From Cristatella mucedo (taxonomy: Eukaryota > Bryozoa > Phylactolaemata > Cristatellidae): a stretch of 64,000 nucleotides of DNA. The notes beneath the pieces were generated by a model, which was not told where the DNA came from, searched no databases, and saw only the letters and a program-made list of their open reading frames with translations. The stretch lies in assembly GCA_009760855.2 (NCBI GenBank), contig WPIO01000016.1, positions 2,265,001-2,329,000 on the forward strand, read 5' to 3'. Positions 58,900 through 64,000 of the stretch are shown in pieces. A program made the translations under genes and the position numbers. Numbering within the stretch: position 1 is the stretch's first letter; the number at the start of each line of letters is the position of its first letter.

Positions 58900-59295
58900 T
58901 ATGCATCCTTCCACCCGTTTTTTCGGAATCTAACTTTAACTATGCCTCGTACAAACCTCCAACCATTTTGAGACCGTGCCTGTAGTTCGGATCAAGCTTC
59001 CACTAACCATTTGTTGAGCCGTGATGGCACAATGGATAAGGTGGATGCTTTTCACGACCTCGGTACCGAGTTCGTGGGTTCGAATCCTGCGGCTGGTGAT
59101 CCTTTATCGCCACTGCAAGCGGTGGTGATAGCCGTAAGGGCTCTTCTGTCGCTCTACAAAAGAGGCTGCTAAATCAGCGAGTATTTATTTATTTAATCGT
59201 GCTTTCTTAGCACCAATAGTAAAGTGCCTAGACAGAGATTGCATTCTCTGAGGGCGCTTTATCAAATGCATTATAATAAGTATTATTATTATTAA
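58900..59295 (+). mobile_element. SINE family 1 nested in a LINE tail
   Basis: LINE text (TTTTTTCGGAATCTAACTTT) precedes the SINE at 59021-59195 (B box GGGTTCGAATCC at 59076; body GCAAGCGGTGGTGATAGCCG). The LINE 3' end follows (AAAGTGCCTAGACAGAG to ATTATTATT, 59221-59295). Confidence 0.8.
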
Positions 59296-59980
59296 CTTGT
59301 TTGTGGCTGCCTTTGAACATTGGTGGGTGGTAACCTTGTGACAGGAAAACACGTGTATCAGCTGACCACCCGTTCATAGACTAAGTGCTTGCACGAGCTT
59401 TGAACATCGGTGGGTGGTACCCAATACCTGCCAAGTGATCTTGCTATTTCCATTGTGGGGGCACTAGGCAACGAGATCGTGGCCTTCATTAGTGATTGGG
59501 TCTTCTACATTAGCGGTGTAAAACGTTCTATCTGAAAACGACTTTCAGTCAGCTGTTTACTACAATTGATAGGTACGAATCTTACCAGCCAAATAGGTGT
59601 CTATTGGAACTGTAAAGACAATTTTGTTTTAGCAGGTCTTCCAAAAATTCCACTAAGCGTATGCAATTACCTCTAAAGATGACCCCTGGATTGGCCACTT
59701 TGCAAAAGGCTTCTATTCTCAGTTTATTGTCAATGCTTTATCACTAAGTGCTGCTGTCTTGGGCTATCATTGCGTCAGAGCTAATGCTGACAGAAAAAAT
59801 GACCACACGCTCCTCCAATAATGTGTTTCAATACGATCTTATACCTGCAATAGCATTCCATGCATCGATTAACTCAAATAATTAACCTGCTCAATTGTAT
59901 TGACGATTTTGTATGTAGTACAATTGTCACATTTATAATATATTATGTGTCTGCTGTACTTCCTTTCTAGTATCCTTGAC
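59296..59980. other. Spacer with a duplicated motif, no gene
   Basis: TTTGAACATTGGTGGGTGGTA at about 59311 and TTTGAACATCGGTGGGTGGTA at about 59399 form a direct repeat about 88 bases apart. Otherwise AT-rich and unassigned. Confidence 0.4.
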
Positions 59981-60170
59981 CCCTTTCACCCCTGTGCATT
60001 TCACCTCTGACCGTGTTATTAATGTTGTTTATCAAGCATGATATTAATCACCGTTCAATCACGTTTTCAATTGCACCAAATGTAAAGCGCCTAGAAAAAG
60101 ATTGAATTCTCTGAGGGCGCTTTATTAAGTGCATTACTATTATCATTATTGCTATTATTATTACTTCGAT
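59981..60170 (+). mobile_element. LINE family 1 tail
   Basis: 3' UTR text (CCCCTGTGCATTTCACC) followed by the tail hairpin with intact GTAAAGCGCC/GGGCGCTTTA arms and ATT-rich end. Confidence 0.85.
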
Positions 60171-60274
60171 AGTAGCACCAACACGTCGTCCTCGTTGGAT
60201 GCATGGTGGCATGTGCTGACACAGGAAAAGTCAAGGTTAAGTGCAGCAATCAATTCCTTGTCCTGTATATATGT

Positions 60275-60432
60275 AATTATATATATATATATATAATTCA
60301 TTTATATAGCGCCCCAAGAGAACCCAATCTCTATTCAGGCACTTAACATATCCCACGGAGCTCGAGCCCACGACCTCAGTCAGACCTTGGTCGGGGCGAG
60401 CACCTTAACCGCTAGACCAAACCAGCTCGGCG
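60275..60432 (-). mobile_element. tRNA-derived SINE, family 2 (best copy)
   Basis: On the minus strand: head GGTTTGGTCTAGCGGTTAAG (A-box region), B-box region GGTCGTGGGCTCGAGCTCC, and 3' tail AGATTGGGTTCTCTTGGGGC then GCTATATAAATGAATTATAT. The tail is recognisably the LINE family 1 hairpin. Confidence 0.82.
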
Positions 60433-60679
60433 TAGTGGAGCATCTCGCTAAGTAATTACTTAGATGTAGCCATGTTATTATCGATCCATTGATTACCGTA
60501 TACTATGTAACTCCGACTGGTTGCCGGGTTTGCATGCTCCAATACGGGCATAGTACTGTTGACGTTTTCTGATTAGGTCAAAGTTGGCACACTTGTTTTT
60601 ATACAGTTAATGGAATTGCTGATACGGTTTATCCCACATCGAAATCCACAAACACGACGTGTTCCTTAATCCACACTTT

Positions 60680-60720
60680 ATTAAGTAGACTGGTGGCACC
60701 TGGCCACCAGTCTACTTAAT
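60680..60720. repeat. Perfect 18 bp hairpin
   Basis: Arms ATTAAGTAGACTGGTGGC (60680-60697) and GCCACCAGTCTACTTAAT (60703-60720) with a 5-base loop ACCTG. No partner copy seen in the window. Confidence 0.9.
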
Positions 60721-60739
60721 GATGGCGTGAACAGTCTAC

Positions 60740-61985
60740 GAAATGGCGCACTAGGTAAGGCATTCACTTTTAACTACCTTGCGTTGCATTCGAACACGCC
60801 AAAGTCGTAGTTCTCAACCCTTCGCTGCAACACACAATCGACCACCGACTTACCAGGCTGCTGACGTCGACAATGAAATCTTTATGCCTCGGTGATTTCT
60901 AGCGGCGCCGGCGAGAGATGTCTTGTCACGAGCTCGTCAACCCTATTGAAGGTCACCGTCGCGTCTTTGCGCTTGGTAGACGCAGAGACGCTACGAGGTC
61001 ATACATTTTGGCGCCCAGGCGATATAGGAAAATTGCCTTCGAATTTCGCGTCTTCGAAGCCCATTTTCAGGAGCGTTCGCGATGGCGATGACCATACAGT
61101 TTTGTGGATACATTGAAGCAATGAAGTACTCCATCGACATTACCACGAAATTCACGCTTCGCACTGCCGATTTCCGGTCGATTTAACACTTACGTGTAGC
61201 AGATGGTGGTGGATCGCGGCGGCCATTCTTTTCGCAAAGTCTTATCGCTGCGCCCTTTTGAGAGCGACTCTACAGCACAAGGAACTCGCAAGGAACAAAT
61301 ACCCCTGAACTCAAAAAAATTTGCTAGTTCCGTTGAAAACTCCAAAATTTCTTTGCCTGGATGATGCCAGGAGAAGCGTTCTCGTCGTGTTCGACGCATT
61401 GTCAAGCCCCCCGAGGGGACACTAGCGTTCAGTGCAAGCATCAGCGTTCAAAACAGACGCTCTGGCTGATGGTGCTTGCCGTTCAAAGTATCCAAGGCAC
61501 ACCGAGGTCTCCGACGTTAACAAAGCGTTCGCTCTGCCGACATGTTTTCCTGGCAGACTTCAATATAGCAAGAGAATGAATGCTCGCGGGATTCCTTCGG
61601 GGGGAGGGGCATAATTGGTTACCACCAGTTAGAAAAGAAGCTCAAGCGTTTATACTTGCGCTGTTTCGAATGATTCGAATAAGACTCTCAATAGATAGAA
61701 AAGGCTTTGTGAAGGTTGCTGAGCAACCACACGAAGCACCTTTTCAAGAGTACGTCAAGGGGGTCTTCGCCTGCGTATAATTACGGGTGCTTGAGCAGTT
61801 GTCGTTTTTCGCTAATCGCTATGGGGTGGATCCGGCAGTGGCGTTCTGAGAGAAGTGATTCTCTAGCGTAAACCGGCCGATGCTCTACCGTAGATCGTCT
61901 GCGCTCTGTAAGTGCTCTCCTTGAAAGTTGCTCCGACTGTCCGGTAGTCTTTAAAGAGAAGGGATGGCCCAGGAACGGCACGGAT
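60740..61985 (-). repeat. Array module, copy 4
   Basis: Best match to copy 3. It also holds the left edge GATTTCTAGCGGCGCCGGCG (60893-60912), shared with 38.69 kb. Core CCGAGGTCTCCGAC at 61500. Confidence 0.8.
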
Positions 61986-61994
61986 CGCTGGCCG

Positions 61995-62092
61995 CTGGAA
62001 ACGAACTCCCTTTGCAGCAAATGTAAAGCGCCTAGAAAGAGATGAAGTTCTCTGAGGGCGCTTTATTGAGTGCATTATTCTTATTATGAAAT
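61995..62092 (+). mobile_element. LINE family 1 tail
   Basis: TTTGCAGCAAATGTAAAGCGCCTAG, then the hairpin partner GGGCGCTTTATTGAGTGCATTATT. Only the 3' end is present. Confidence 0.85.
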
Positions 62093-62136
62093 GTTTGGCG
62101 ATTGTTTCACCGAGGGCTCTTCTTCCGATGCTCCGA

Positions 62137-62196
62137 TCGCTCGCTGTGGCTCGTCGCGGCCATTTCGCAATGGCCGCGACGAGCCACAGCGAGCGA
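62137..62196. repeat. Perfect 28 bp GC-rich hairpin
   Basis: Left arm 62137-62164 and right arm 62169-62196 are exact reverse complements with the 4-base loop TCGC. The core is CTCGTCGCGGCCATT/AATGGCCGCGACGAG. No mismatch over 28 pairs. Confidence 0.95.
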
Positions 62197-62299
62197 GCGA
62201 GGTGCTGCGTCTGGCGGCCAAGCGTGGAGGATGCAGCAGCGACGGAGAGTACGGAGTACGTTACCCTTCGTCCTGCCTCCATACCGCCTCGCTTCGTTT

Positions 62300-63699
<1,400 letters not shown>

Positions 63700-63700
<1 letters not shown>

Positions 63701-64000
63701 TACAAAAGGGGGCTCCGGCATGCGATGGCTCCGAATCGAGCTCTTCTATAGTGACACCGTCCATTGACTACACCGAGCGCTTAAAGGGTCGCAATATTAC
63801 TAGTTGAAATACTCGCTCGGAGCGTTTTTGACTTCAAGGAAAATTTGCCTTTATGGGATTACGGGTGATACAGGGGGCAGTTCTATTACTCATCATTCGC
63901 TCGACGCTCCTTTTTTACACGCTGGCTCGAACCAGTGGTTAAGATGCTCGCCTTCAATTGCTGAGGTCAAGGTGAATGTATTCGGTGAACGAGGGCGTGG
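63700..64000. other. Window end, weak SINE-like trace
   Basis: At 63920-63985 ACTGGCTCGAACCAGTGGTTAAGATGC looks like a SINE head cut by the window edge. Otherwise unassigned. Confidence 0.35.

Overview
The window is nuclear DNA from an intron-rich, repeat-rich animal, most likely an invertebrate. Two housekeeping genes can be read exon by exon: RPL35 (ribosomal protein uL29) and ARPC5 (p16 subunit of the Arp2/3 complex). L2/CR1-type LINEs, tRNA-derived SINEs, a Ty3/gypsy relic and long GA, AC and GACA microsatellites make up much of the rest. I could not place the organism more precisely; ARPC5 keeps a U12-type intron, so it is not a lineage that has lost the minor spliceosome.

Layout. At 1.57-1.83 kb is the last coding exon of a gene whose earlier exons I could not find; I do not recognise the protein. 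At 3-7 kb lie simple repeats, LINE and SINE pieces. At 7.48-10.24 kb (minus) is a complete five-exon RPL35, and at 10.46-17.60 kb (plus) a complete four-exon ARPC5. They are divergent and share a promoter of about 220 bp. ARPC5 introns 2 and 3 carry LINE relics. At 18-21 kb are GT repeats, SINEs and a LINE inserted into a SINE. At 21.3-23.0 kb is a decayed transposon-linked gene.

From 24 kb to the end the window is organised as a tandem array on the minus strand. Two paralogous genes are recognisable (A, 28.5 to 25.5 kb; B, 48.8 to 41.6 kb). Each has a phase 1-1 exon coding for one Ig-like domain and a last exon coding for a Ser-rich stalk, a hydrophobic segment and a short tail. In both, the intron between these exons is filled by a degenerate satellite of about 165 bp. 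Further upstream of each gene is a roughly 1 kb module that recurs five times (24, 35, 56, 61 and 63 kb). A probable 3' end of a third unit lies at 57.2 kb. The duplicated units have since diverged by a LINE cluster in gene B, a 408 bp solo LTR with 5 bp target duplications in unit B (the empty site survives in unit A), replaced segments, and regions of very unequal identity.

The Ig genes are the least ordinary content: differences between the paralogs cluster in a few patches of the Ig domain while the rest changes only silently. A tandem recognition-receptor family is a reasonable hypothesis, but nothing in the sequence proves its function.
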